Assembly: GCF_009741735.1 (NCBI RefSeq)
Contig: NZ_WHOH01000001.1
Location: 2,108,001 to 2,172,000, forward strand
DNA from: Lentibacillus sp. JNUCC-1
GTDB taxonomy: Bacteria > Bacillota > Bacilli > Bacillales > Amphibacillaceae
Direction: 5' to 3'
DNA: 64,000 nucleotides
In this document: positions 7,941-16,208 of the stretch, piece by piece
Layout of the letters: each line of letters starts with the position of its first letter
Position numbering within the stretch: the first letter of the stretch is position 1
The notes under the pieces: generated by a model
What the model saw: only the letters and a program-made list of their open reading frames with translations
The model's database searches: none
Told to the model about the DNA's origin: nothing
Position numbers and translations under genes: made by a program

Positions 7941-9119
7941 TTAGGCGTTATGATCTCCCTTAATTTCATACTCTCCATACTCGTCACCGTAAAAGCGGTT
8001 GTACCGTCTCTTGAATTTCCCGTACAAATATTGCACGATCACTTTAACAATCGCATAGCCCGGGATCCCGAGAATCACCCCAACAAGTCCGAACAAATTC
8101 CCCGCAACCAGCAGTACGATAATGATCGTCAATGGGTGGATCTTCATTGTGCGGCCCATAATATTCGGCGAAATAAAATGACCCTCAAGAAATTGAACAG
8201 CTGCCCACACGATCGCAAGCTTTAAAAGCATAAATGGTGAGTCCACAATCGCAATAATCACAGCAGGCGAAATCGCAATCATAGGTCCTAGATATGGGAC
8301 AACACTGGTAACAGCTGCAATTATGGCAAGCGTCAGAGCAAACTCAAGTCCGATAACCAAATACCCGATGAACAAAAGCACACCGATACAAGTCGCTACA
8401 ATAATCTGGCCCTGAATATAAGATCCGACCTGCACGTCCATATTGTTCAAAATCTGATTCAAATCATTTCTGTATTTTGGCGGCAAAATATTAATGCAAT
8501 ATTGCTTGAATCGGTCCCCATCTTTCAGCAGGAAAAATAGAATAAATGGGAACGTCACTATCGCCACAACAATGTGGGTCAAGGTGCTGGCCACGTTGCG
8601 GATCCCTTCGACGGCGCCGCCCAAATAGGTCGTAATTTTAGAAGGAAGATCACTTAAATGACTGGTCACCCATTCATAGCCTTGATCATAATACGGACCA
8701 AGAAACGAATGGTTCACCCATTTTTGAAAATCATCGGCCATCTTTGTAATGTACTTAGGAAATTTCTGTGCCAGGTCTGTTACCTGCTCATCAATGGCAG
8801 GCGCCGAGAGTAAAATGACCCCTGTTAAAAGTCCGCTGATACCGAGAATAATGATAAGAATGCCCCATACGCGCTTAATATGCGCTTTTTCCAACAGATT
8901 AACAATAGGATTAATTAAGTAGTAAGCAATAAATGCCAGAATAACTGGCGGTACGATCGTCGAAAAGATAACAATTAATGGATGGAAGATAAACGATACT
9001 TTATTGTAAATATAGATTGTAATGCCAAGTAATATTAGTATGAGCAATCCATAAGCTAAATCACGGCCACCCATGAATTTCATAAAGCGACTGAATGTTT
9101 TTGTGTTCATTCGACTCAC
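7941..9119 (-). CDS. AI-2E family (PerM/YueF-type) transporter
   Basis: 392 residues with about eight membrane helices and the family's conserved blocks: FIAYYLINPIVNLLEK near the N-terminus, FPFILFFLLKDGDRF in the middle and VPYLGPMIAISPAVIIAI followed by GVILGIPGYAIVKVI at the C-terminal side. Despite the name, most members have no proven AI-2 transport; Na+/H+ antiport and general efflux have been reported in the family. The long, highly charged tail is cytoplasmic. It is transcribed with the small gene at 7644-7919. Confidence 0.9.
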   Translation of the reverse strand: MSRMNTKTFSRFMKFMGGRDLAYGLLILILLGITIYIYNKVSFIFHPLIVIFSTIVPPVILAFIAYYLINPIVNLLEKAHIKRVWGILIIILGISGLLTGVILLSAPAIDEQVTDLAQKFPKYITKMADDFQKWVNHSFLGPYYDQGYEWVTSHLSDLPSKITTYLGGAVEGIRNVASTLTHIVVAIVTFPFILFFLLKDGDRFKQYCINILPPKYRNDLNQILNNMDVQVGSYIQGQIIVATCIGVLLFIGYLVIGLEFALTLAIIAAVTSVVPYLGPMIAISPAVIIAIVDSPFMLLKLAIVWAAVQFLEGHFISPNIMGRTMKIHPLTIIIVLLVAGNLFGLVGVILGIPGYAIVKVIVQYLYGKFKRRYNRFYGDEYGEYEIKGDHNA

Positions 9120-9412
9120 CTTTTGGTATTGGATTTTTTACTTCATTGCAAGTACAGGATCTCTCTCTTAAATAACATTATAAAAGTTTTGCAGAAGATA
9201 CGCCATGTTCTGTGTGTACTTTGAAATTAAATATGGTATAAATTGGAAGGCAATAGCGATTATTATGTTACAATGATAACGATTTTATATTATTAAAACG
9301 GAAACCTTGCGAGCTATGTAGGTTTCGGATAGAATATATACGCCCGTGAATTAGGTCTAAAGACACGGGCACATGTAACTAACTTAAAAAATGGAAAGTA
9401 GGCGCCTAAGCA
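9120..9412. other. Divergent intergenic region with two hairpins before the cyclase gene
   Basis: 293 bases without a gene. Two stems lie on the cyclase side: GAAACC/GGTTTC (9301-9326) and GCCCGTG/CACGGGC (9342-9370). They would be in the 5' leader of the diguanylate cyclase mRNA. Neither carries the conserved bases of the c-di-GMP-I or -II riboswitches that I can recall, so I call it a structured leader of unknown role. Confidence 0.4.
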
Positions 9413-10860
9413 GTGATTCGCCATTTTGGACTGAAATTATTTATATTGATGATATCTTTTGCTTGTGTTGTAACAATAACAATCTTAACAGTAGATTATA
9501 ACAGATTGAAGGAAACAACTGAACATAATAATCAGCTCCGGCTTGAGAAAATTGAAGATTCCGCTGAGGCATCTCTACATACAATCGAAAAAGCGTATTA
9601 TTTCTTCGATCAAAACACGGCTGAGCAAATGAGAGAAACAACTGCTGAGCTTCTTAACCTGTATAAGACAGAACCTGATGTCAGATCATGGAATTATGCA
9701 GAACTTAAAGACCAGACGGGTATGGATATTTACATAATTGATAAACAGAACACCATTATTGCGAGCAGTTATGAACCAGATATAGGACTTAATTTTAATG
9801 CTTGTTGTTCCAAGCTCATTCCAATGCTGGAAGAAAGACGTCGTTTGAGAGAGTTCCACCATGACGGGATGGACATCGAACAGTCTAGCGGACGTGTTAA
9901 AAAGTACAGCTATGCGGGGACAGACGATGGGGAGTATTTAATACAACTGGGCAAATATCTGGATACTGATGATATTTTTCAGCAGTTTAACATCTTTGGT
10001 GAGATTAAAACATTGGTAGACAAATACGATCTCGTCGACGACATCCATGTGCTGAATCTGGGGGGCAGACATTTGGAATGCCAACTTCCGAGCAGCATCT
10101 GACCCCGGAGAGACGCAAAGCTTTTGAAGAAAGCCTTAATGTCAATCAAATTAGAGAGGTAAAAGGGAAAGACCTTACGACATTCAGATATGTCCCATAT
10201 GCTTCAGAATTCGATAAAGGCACGACGCAACAAAAAGCGATTGAAATTATATACAACCATGATGAACTAAATCAAACGCTGCTTCACTTTAAACGGGTTT
10301 TCCTAATCCAATTGCTTAGTGTGGTGGTTGTAAGCATATTGTTGTCTTATTTAATTGTCAAATGGGTATCGACTCCCATGCATCTGGCGTTTCACGATGA
10401 ATTGACAGGGCTCCGAAACCGGGCGGCATTTGCCGATTATAACCGGAAAGGCAATGTAAGCAAGAATGAGATGACAGCATTTATAATGATGGACCTAGAT
10501 AACTTTAAACAAGTCAATGATTATTTGGGCCATGATGAAGGTGACCGAATGCTACGGGAGGTCGCCCGGATTATTAACGAGAATCTGACTGCAAAAGACC
10601 AGGCATTCCGGTTTGGAGGCGATGAATTTTTGATTGTGGTGATAGACACAAATCGCTCTGGCGCTCATGAAGTTGCCGATAAGATAGCTCATGACGTTCA
10701 GCGACTTATTGCCGAAAATCAAGCATGGGCGAACCTGCACATCTCTGCCAGCCTCGGCCTATCATTTGCTCCCGACGACGGCACAAACGTCGAACAGCTA
10801 TGCAAAAAAGCCGACATCGCCATGTATCAATCCAAATACGCCACAAAGCACCAAGTTTAA
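9413..10860 (+). pseudogene. Membrane diguanylate cyclase (GGDEF), frameshifted
   Basis: Two overlapping frames together make one protein of about 480 residues. Part 1 (GTG 9413) has a membrane helix (LKLFILMISFACVVTITIL) and an extracytoplasmic sensor of about 200 residues; part 2 completes the sensor, then has a second helix (FLIQLLSVVVVSILLSYLIV) and a GGDEF domain with FRFGGDEFLIVV. The inhibitory RxxD site is absent (TAKD). The frame breaks at a G6 run (10060-10065); one more G restores a continuous sensor. The product would make c-di-GMP; the PilZ protein at 46.8 kb is a possible receptor. The break may be a sequencing error, a mutation or phase variation. Confidence 0.88.
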
Positions 10861-10889
10861 CAAACACCATCACTTAAAGAACAATCGAC

Positions 10890-11511
10890 ACAAAATGCGA
10901 ACCAGTGAAAACTTGAAATGACTGCTTCTGGCAACTAACCACCACAATGAGAGAATCGTGATTTGCGCTGCGGGAAGTCGCTTTAACTTTATAACAGCTC
11001 AAGTGCGACATCTGTTCAAGAAAATCACTTTCACAGTGTCTTCTAGCCGCGGGCACGGCCTCAGCCTCCTTGCCCCGGCAAGGGGTATGTCGACGTTGCC
11101 CGCAAAGGGCGGTTTTAGCCGACCCTCCTTAATGTACTCGCTGTGGGGTCTTCGGACTCGTGCTGTTCCCGCAGGAGTCGACTTCCCTCCGCTCCAATCA
11201 CTTTATGTTTGTCAATGGCTTGGACGATCCTTCTGCTTAAGAAGGCCAGCAGGAAGGTGAGCGCCACTCAACTAGCTCGGGGAAAACACGGAGACTCCCG
11301 TGGGAGCAAAAGCCTAAATGAGACCCCACAGCGACGAGCATAACCTCACCGAATACGCTACGAGTTGCGAGGAGTGCGACACCATTGAAGTAACTTGCAA
11401 CACGACGAGCAGATCTTTCAGCGCGAGGAGGCTCATCAGTGCCCACTGGACGCGGAGTGTTTTCCCCGAGCGGCTGCATGAGGCAGTCATAAGTTAGTTC
11501 GCAGTTTACCG
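10890..11511. repeat. Long inverted-repeat element, copy 1 (intact)
   Basis: About 600 non-coding, GC-rich bases. The outer ends are inverted: TGCGAACC near 10897 and TGACTGC at 10919 mirror GGCAGTCA at 11483-11490 and GTTCGCAG near 11499. The inner halves are also inverted relatives: CGCTGTGGGGTCT at about 11139 against AGACCCCACAGCG at about 11319, and CGGAGACTCCCGTGGGAG against CCCGCAGGAGTCGAC. The transcript could fold as one long hairpin. Copies 2 and 3 are at 22.2-26.3 and 34.4-34.9 kb. Similar GC-rich palindromic repeats are common in Bacillaceae intergenic regions. Confidence 0.85.
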
Positions 11512-11567
11512 CAATTGTGATTAGTAATTATAACGATTCGTACAACGAAAAACACAGGGAATCATGG

Positions 11568-12729
11568 TTATGACCCCTGTGCTGTTTGTTTTGTAGAACC
11601 CGCGCGGATGGCAAGAAGCGCGGTTCCAAAGGACAATATTACGAGCAAACCGCCTAACGTCGCATTGTGAACGACTGCCATTCGTTCGATGGCGATACCG
11701 CCAATAAAAGACCCAAATGCGATCCCAAAATGAAGAGCGGAGTTATTCAGGCTTTGCTGTATATCAGATGTTTCAGGAGCGGTTTGAATCAGGAAACTCT
11801 GCATCGCCGGCGTGATTGCCCAGCTCAACGCCCCCATATCACTGTCACAAGCAAGAAGAGACTGACTGCAAATGTGCTATAAGGTATAGCGAAGATCGAC
11901 AAAGCAAATAGTATAATACATCCAAGAATTGTTCGTCTGGTACCAAGTGTATCTGAAAGAGCGCCGCCGATTCCACCGCCACTGACCGCTGCAATTCCAA
12001 ACACGAAATAAACGACACTGATCATCGTTCCCTCAAGCCCCATCGTTTCGGTCAAAAAGGGGCGTAAATAGGCGTAAAGAGTTGTATGTCCAGCCAGGAA
12101 GAGAAACGTCGTCAAATGTGAAAAAAGCACATTCCGATTTTTCAGTGTGGCAAGCTGTGTCCGGATTGGTACGGGAGGGCGCGCCGGAACACGCTCCATC
12201 AAGATCATAACCCAATCATCGCAAGTATTGTCAGGATGGTGATTAATACAAACGGCGCCCGCCATCCAAAAGCATTGCCAATGACAAGGCCAATCGGAAC
12301 GCCAAGTACGAGGGAACCGCTCACACCCATTGACACCACGCCGATCGCCCGGCCGCGATATCTTGGTTCCACGACACTCGGTGCCATCACAAGACATAAA
12401 ATAATGAGCAGTGCCCCGCTGATCGCTGAAATGATCCGTCCAAGGAAAACAATCGAATAGGTCGGACTGAACACGGTTACGATGTTTCCTGCCAGAAACA
12501 CCACAAGCGACATCAGCGTGAGTTTTTTCCGTTCGATATTTGAAGTCATGTATAAAAGAATCGGTCCGGCAATCGCGAAGATAAGCGAGAATATCGTAAT
12601 TAAAAATCCTGCTTGACCCAGACTGATCTGCAAATCATCTGCTATGAGATCGAGTATGCCGCCGATGATTAATTCCACCATACCGACAACAAACGATACA
12701 ATCATAAAGAAGTAAACCTTTTTATCCAT
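11568..12729 (-). pseudogene. MFS transporter, broken by two frameshifts
   Basis: Three consecutive frames reconstruct one permease of about 385 residues and 12 helices (DHA1-like drug or sugar efflux group). The N-terminal piece (MDKKVYFFMIVSFVVGMVEL to ILAMIGL) ends near 12205; the middle piece (LMERVPARPPVPIRTQL to LLVTVIWG) runs to 11831; the last is GALSWAITPAMQSFLIQ to the stop at 11568. Each junction is repaired by adding one base in a C run (12211-12213, CCC; 11831-11835, CCCCC). With several identical defects elsewhere, assembly error is as likely as decay. A terminator hairpin overlaps its end. Confidence 0.85.
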
Positions 12730-12888
12730 CTTATATAACGCCTTTCTTTGTGAAAATCCTCATGTTGCCTTTCTTATGATATACGTAAACAGAAAGAAAT
12801 ACAAGCTGCGGGCCAGCAGTGAATACTTGAATGTTAGCGCATTTGCGCCAGTTTTGGTATCCTTAAATGAGAGAAAGGGGTGCACGCT

Positions 12889-12981
12889 ATGTTTGCTGCT
12901 TCAATTATTTTGGCCATAATAGCATTGGTCGGTGCCCTGCTTGCCTTTGTGATCACATTAAAGAATGCCAGAAGAAAGTAA
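12889..12981 (+). CDS. 30-residue single-helix membrane peptide
   Basis: ATG at 12889, preceded by GAAAGGGGTG with good spacing, encodes MFAASIILAIIALVGALLAF followed by a basic tail ending KNARRK. One membrane helix with a positive-inside C-terminus. It ends 33 bases before csaA and points the same way. I do not recognise it. The strong ribosome site and helix make a real small protein likely. Confidence 0.55.
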   Translation: MFAASIILAIIALVGALLAFVITLKNARRK

Positions 12982-13014
12982 ATATATATGACAAAATACT
13001 TAGGAGGTATGTTT

Positions 13015-13347
13015 ATGGCAACAATAGAAGATTTTATGGAGCTGGACATGCGAATCGGCACAGTGATCGAGGCTGAACCATTTCCTGAAGCGCGAAAACC
13101 TGCTATTAAATTAAAGGTGGATTTCGGTCCTGAACTGGGTATTAAGCAATCTTCTGCCCAGATTACGAAAAGGTACGAGCCCAAAGACCTCATTGGGCGG
13201 CAAGTGGCAGCGGTGGTAAACTTCCCACCTATGAGGATTGCTGGGTACAAATCCGAAGTACTGGTTGTTGGCGGCACCCCTGGAAAAGATGACGTGGTCT
13301 TGTTAAGGCCTGATGATCCAGTTGAAAATGGCACCAAAATTTCTTAA
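13015..13347 (+). CDS. csaA: CsaA, tRNA-binding domain chaperone
   Basis: 110 residues, one OB-fold tRNA-binding domain: [62 protein letters not shown]. subtilis CsaA is a homodimeric, export-related chaperone with this fold, related to the beta-prime-like EMAP domain. TAGGAGG stands seven bases before the ATG at 13015; an ATG at 13009 is too close to it. Length is exactly typical. Confidence 0.95.
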   Translation: MATIEDFMELDMRIGTVIEAEPFPEARKPAIKLKVDFGPELGIKQSSAQITKRYEPKDLIGRQVAAVVNFPPMRIAGYKSEVLVVGGTPGKDDVVLLRPDDPVENGTKIS

Positions 13348-13408
13348 TAGGGTTATGGAGCAATTTTTGGTATACTGAAAGAGACCAATAAGGTCAAGGA
13401 GGACAATG

Positions 13409-14242
13409 ATGTTGAAGAAAGATAAAGAATTGCAAAAAGACGCTATGAATATGCTTAAATTGACCAGCAGGACATTTTACATACCAATTACATTGCTGAA
13501 ACCTGTTTTGAAAAACACTGTCGGATCAGCTTACCTTTGCATGCGCGCAATCGATGAAATTGAAGACCATGAAGATCTTGATAATGACACAAAAGCACGT
13601 TTGCTGGATGAAACACAAGTCCTTCTCGATCAGCCGCAATTCGACGAAAAAGCATATCGTAACCTACTCAAACCATATGAACATATATTGCCCGAAGTAT
13701 CTCTCAGACTTGCAGACTGGCTGACTGTATGTCCGCCGGAAATCGTGGGTAAGGTGAAATCTTCCACGAGTGAAATGGCGACGGGTATGGCCAAGTGGGC
13801 ACGCCAGGACTGGGACATCAAGACAAGAGAAGACTTGGATGATTATACTTATTATGTGGCTGGACTTGTTGGTGTCATGCTATCGGACATCTGGGAATGG
13901 TATGATGACACGAAAACTGACCGTGACTTGGCCATTGGCTATGGTCGTGGGCTTCAAGCGGTGAACATTCTGAGAAACCAGGATGAGGATTATGCTGAAC
14001 GAGGTGTCCGGTTTATCCCTGAAGGCTGGGGACGTGATGAGGTGTTCGCCTATGCTGAAAACAACCTTGCACTGGCTGATGAGTATATGAAAGCTATTAA
14101 GACACGCAACATTATGTTATTCTGTAAAATCCCTCTGGCACTGGCCAAAAAAACACTTGACGCTATGCGTAGCGGTCGAGAGAAAATGAGCCGTCAAGAA
14201 GTTGAATCTACCGTTGATCATATTATTGAAGAGAAAAATTAG
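13409..14242 (+). CDS. Squalene/phytoene synthase family protein (YisP-like)
   Basis: 277 residues of the trans-isoprenyl head-to-head synthase fold. The first aspartate-rich motif is RAIDEIEDHED; the second is QAVNILRNQDEDYAERGVRF. Typical synthases have RDxxED at the second motif; here the first Asp is Asn (RNQDED). In B. subtilis the homolog YisP acts as a farnesyl diphosphate phosphatase rather than a synthase, so the same may hold here (inference). AAGGAGG six bases before the ATG at 13409 sets the start. A terminator follows. Confidence 0.88.
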   Translation: MLKKDKELQKDAMNMLKLTSRTFYIPITLLKPVLKNTVGSAYLCMRAIDEIEDHEDLDNDTKARLLDETQVLLDQPQFDEKAYRNLLKPYEHILPEVSLRLADWLTVCPPEIVGKVKSSTSEMATGMAKWARQDWDIKTREDLDDYTYYVAGLVGVMLSDIWEWYDDTKTDRDLAIGYGRGLQAVNILRNQDEDYAERGVRFIPEGWGRDEVFAYAENNLALADEYMKAIKTRNIMLFCKIPLALAKKTLDAMRSGREKMSRQEVESTVDHIIEEKN

Positions 14243-14252
14243 TATGCTCTTG

Positions 14253-14284
14253 AAAACGCGTTTATGACATAAGCGCGTTTTTTC
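14253..14284 (+). terminator. Intrinsic terminator of the yisP-like gene
   Basis: AAAACGCG/CGCGTTTT around a 13-base loop, followed by T6. Confidence 0.9.
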
Positions 14285-14353
14285 ATTATGACAGAATGTG
14301 TTTAGTCACGAATCAACTCTTCTTCATACACTGAATGATGAGGAGGGATGATG

Positions 14354-14548
14354 ATGTATCAGCTTGTGTTATTGTACCTGGCAGCGATGTTGGCAGGATT
14401 TGCGCTTGCAAATGTTCCAGCATCAGCAGCGATCACACAAGGCATTGCTGATTTTCTGGCAATCGTCGGCAGTCTGGCTGTCGTTGTATTCGCCGCTGTT
14501 TTGATTTACCTCGGGGTTAAGTCCCTAATCACTAGAATGAGTGGCTAG
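14354..14548 (+). CDS. Small two-helix membrane protein
   Basis: About 64 residues: one helix LVLLYLAAMLAGFALANV and a second FLAIVGSLAVVVFAAVLIYLGV with a short basic end (KSLITRMSG). GAGGAGGG precedes three successive ATGs (14348, 14351, 14354); spacing favours 14354. It has its own terminator. No family recognised. Confidence 0.7.
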   Translation: MYQLVLLYLAAMLAGFALANVPASAAITQGIADFLAIVGSLAVVVFAAVLIYLGVKSLITRMSG

Positions 14549-14563
14549 TCCGGCACTCAAGGT

Positions 14564-14600
14564 AAAAAAGGTGCCCTGATTTTATCAGGTGCACCTTTTT
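14564..14600 (+). terminator. Intrinsic terminator
   Basis: AAAAAAGGTGC-CCTGA / TCAGG-TGCACCTTTTT stem with a four-base loop; a T run on both strands makes it usable for the convergent gene as well. Confidence 0.9.
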
Positions 14601-14611
14601 AAAATCTTTGT

Positions 14612-15105
14612 TTAATAGCACTGGAAAGATCTGATGCGATCGAGATCAATGCCATAATAAACCCAACGGTTTCCGTACCACCTGTATCCTGCGATTGATT
14701 CACGACCGATGTAGACCGGATAGAACCAGAACGAATGTCTTCTCAGCCAAATATACGTGTAGCGGTACATACATCCGCGGATAGATCCGGGGTCAACAGC
14801 TTTAAGCTGATATTGTGATTCTTGCGGTGTAAAGGAAGGGGGAGGACTGCTTGGTGGGCCACCAGTAGGGCCGCCTCCTGGCTGACCGGGAAACCCGCCC
14901 CCGGCTGTCCTGGGAATGGCTCACCAGGGAATTCCGGCATCGGACCGCCTGGATAACCACCTGGCCCCGGATAGCCGGGGTAGTTGGGGTAACCACCATA
15001 CGGATTGCCAGGAAATAAGCCCTGAAAAAATCCGCCTAGAAATTGACCTGTATTGAATTGACGCTCATCATCATGCGGTGGAAAATTGTGCTCGAAATCA
15101 TTCAT
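14612..15105 (-). pseudogene. Pro/Gly-rich protein with conserved C-terminal domain, frameshifted
   Basis: The N-terminal part (MNDFEHNFPPHDDERQFNTG, then PYGGYPNYPGYPGP-type repeats) runs out of frame near 14890-14902. In the next frame the protein goes on as GQPGGGPTGGPPSSPPP, QYQLKAVDPGSIRGCMYRYT and YIWLRRHSFWFYPVYIGRES, ending in IDLDRIRSFQCY at 14612. One extra G or C in the runs at 14888-14890 or 14898-14902 restores about 165 residues. The AVDPG..RGC.Y..TY.WL..G block looks like a small conserved Bacillus domain of unknown role; the Pro/Gly part resembles spore or surface proteins. A ribosome site (AAGGAGG) precedes the start. Confidence 0.75.
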
Positions 15106-15369
15106 AAATTTATCCTCCTTGAAGCTTTCTCCTTATAACATATGGTGCAATTGTCCAAAGTGGGATGACTTCCGGGAATAATGGGCTAAGTCCCAAAGAA
15201 AAAGAAATAACATGAAACTTCCCATTCATGTATATCGTATTAAAGAGCACACGGATTGATGGACACCTATAATTGAATATTGATCGATACTTTTATGTTC
15301 ATATGGTATATTGTTCATAATGTGTTCATCACCGGAACATAGAATCATAGGGTATGGGAGGATTGAAAG

Positions 15370-15795
15370 ATGAAGAGAACAGCGGAAGTCATTCTGAGTA
15401 TTGTGGGGGCTGTTGTTTATGCTGGCCTTGCAATTGTAGGAATATTCATTCGCATGATCGGAAGTAATGAAGACATAAAAAATGACGTTACTTCTGAAAT
15501 GATCAATGAAGATCCAACGATGTCTGCTCAAGAGGTTAATGACCTTCTGGACGTTGTAGGCGGCTTGGGCTGGTACGTCATTGTCGTATCGATTATCGCA
15601 ATTATTTTAGGGATTGTGGCGATGTTTATGCTCAAGGGCAATAAGATGCCGAAAGCAGCCGGGATTATTCTCATTGTAACAGCCGTAATAAGTACAATCG
15701 CGACAGCATTCATGGGATTATTCTGTGCACTTTTCTATCTGATTGCCGGTATTATGGCACTGGTCAGAAAGCCGCCACGTACAGTGGAAATGTAA
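15370..15795 (+). CDS. DUF4064-type membrane protein
   Basis: 141 residues with four helices: ILSIVGAVVYAGLAIVGIFI, YVIVVSIIAIILGIVAMFML, AAGIILIVTAVISTIATA and MGLFCALFYLIAGIMALV. An acidic extracytoplasmic loop (SNEDIKNDVTSEMINEDP) sits between helices 1 and 2. This layout and the 'MKRTAEVILSIVG' start are characteristic of the small DUF4064 family in Firmicutes; the function is unknown. GGGAGGATTGAAAG precedes the ATG. It is monocistronic, with a strong terminator. Confidence 0.85.
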   Translation: MKRTAEVILSIVGAVVYAGLAIVGIFIRMIGSNEDIKNDVTSEMINEDPTMSAQEVNDLLDVVGGLGWYVIVVSIIAIILGIVAMFMLKGNKMPKAAGIILIVTAVISTIATAFMGLFCALFYLIAGIMALVRKPPRTVEM

Positions 15796-15843
15796 CACCC
15801 AAAAGGCGTGATCCCCCTTTAAGGGATTACGCCTTTTTGGTGT
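15795..15843 (+). terminator. Intrinsic terminator
   Basis: A near-perfect stem of about 20 bp (ACACCCAAAAGGCGTGATCC against the mirror arm ending GCCTTTTTGGTGT) with a seven-base loop. Confidence 0.9.
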
Positions 15844-15923
15844 ATAAAAAACCGCTTTCAAAAAGATGTTTCGCTTTTTTAGTTTTTGCGTTATATTGTT
15901 AGGTAGTAGAGAGGAGAGGTCTT

Positions 15924-16208
15924 ATGGAAAATCCAAAACAAACGATTGATCAACGCTTTGAAATCGCCAATAAAGAAGCGCTGATCGGCGTTGGACTTGT
16001 TTTATTCAATTTTATTTGGTGGTATGGTTTTGCATATGGCCTGGGAGATGCGTCACCTGAAGAGTATTCATACATATTGGGTCTTCCAGAGTGGTTCTTT
16101 TACAGCTGTGTGATCGGTTTTGTTGTTATGGTCTTGCTTGTGACCATTGTTGTAAAAGGGTTTTTCACCGATATGCCGCTTGAAGATGAGGAGGATCCGT
16201 CCGAATGA
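15924..16208 (+). CDS. yhdT: YhdT family membrane protein
   Basis: 94 residues, two membrane helices (ALIGVGLVLFNFIWWYGFAYG and WFFYSCVIGFVVMVLLVTIVV) and an acidic tail. The FNFIWWYGFAYGLG block is diagnostic for YhdT (DUF997), a small protein that is encoded directly before the pantothenate symporter gene panF in many bacteria. The stop overlaps the panF start by four bases (ATGA), giving tight coupling; it probably assists PanF. Confidence 0.9.
   Translation: MENPKQTIDQRFEIANKEALIGVGLVLFNFIWWYGFAYGLGDASPEEYSYILGLPEWFFYSCVIGFVVMVLLVTIVVKGFFTDMPLEDEEDPSE

Noticed and set aside
9299..9372. c-di-GMP riboswitch before the cyclase gene
   Set aside because: The conserved bases of class I and II switches that I can recall are absent; only generic hairpins are seen.
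10958..11260. Open frames inside the inverted-repeat element
   Set aside because: Equivalent frames are not kept in copies 2 and 3 (frameshifts and stops), so it is non-coding.
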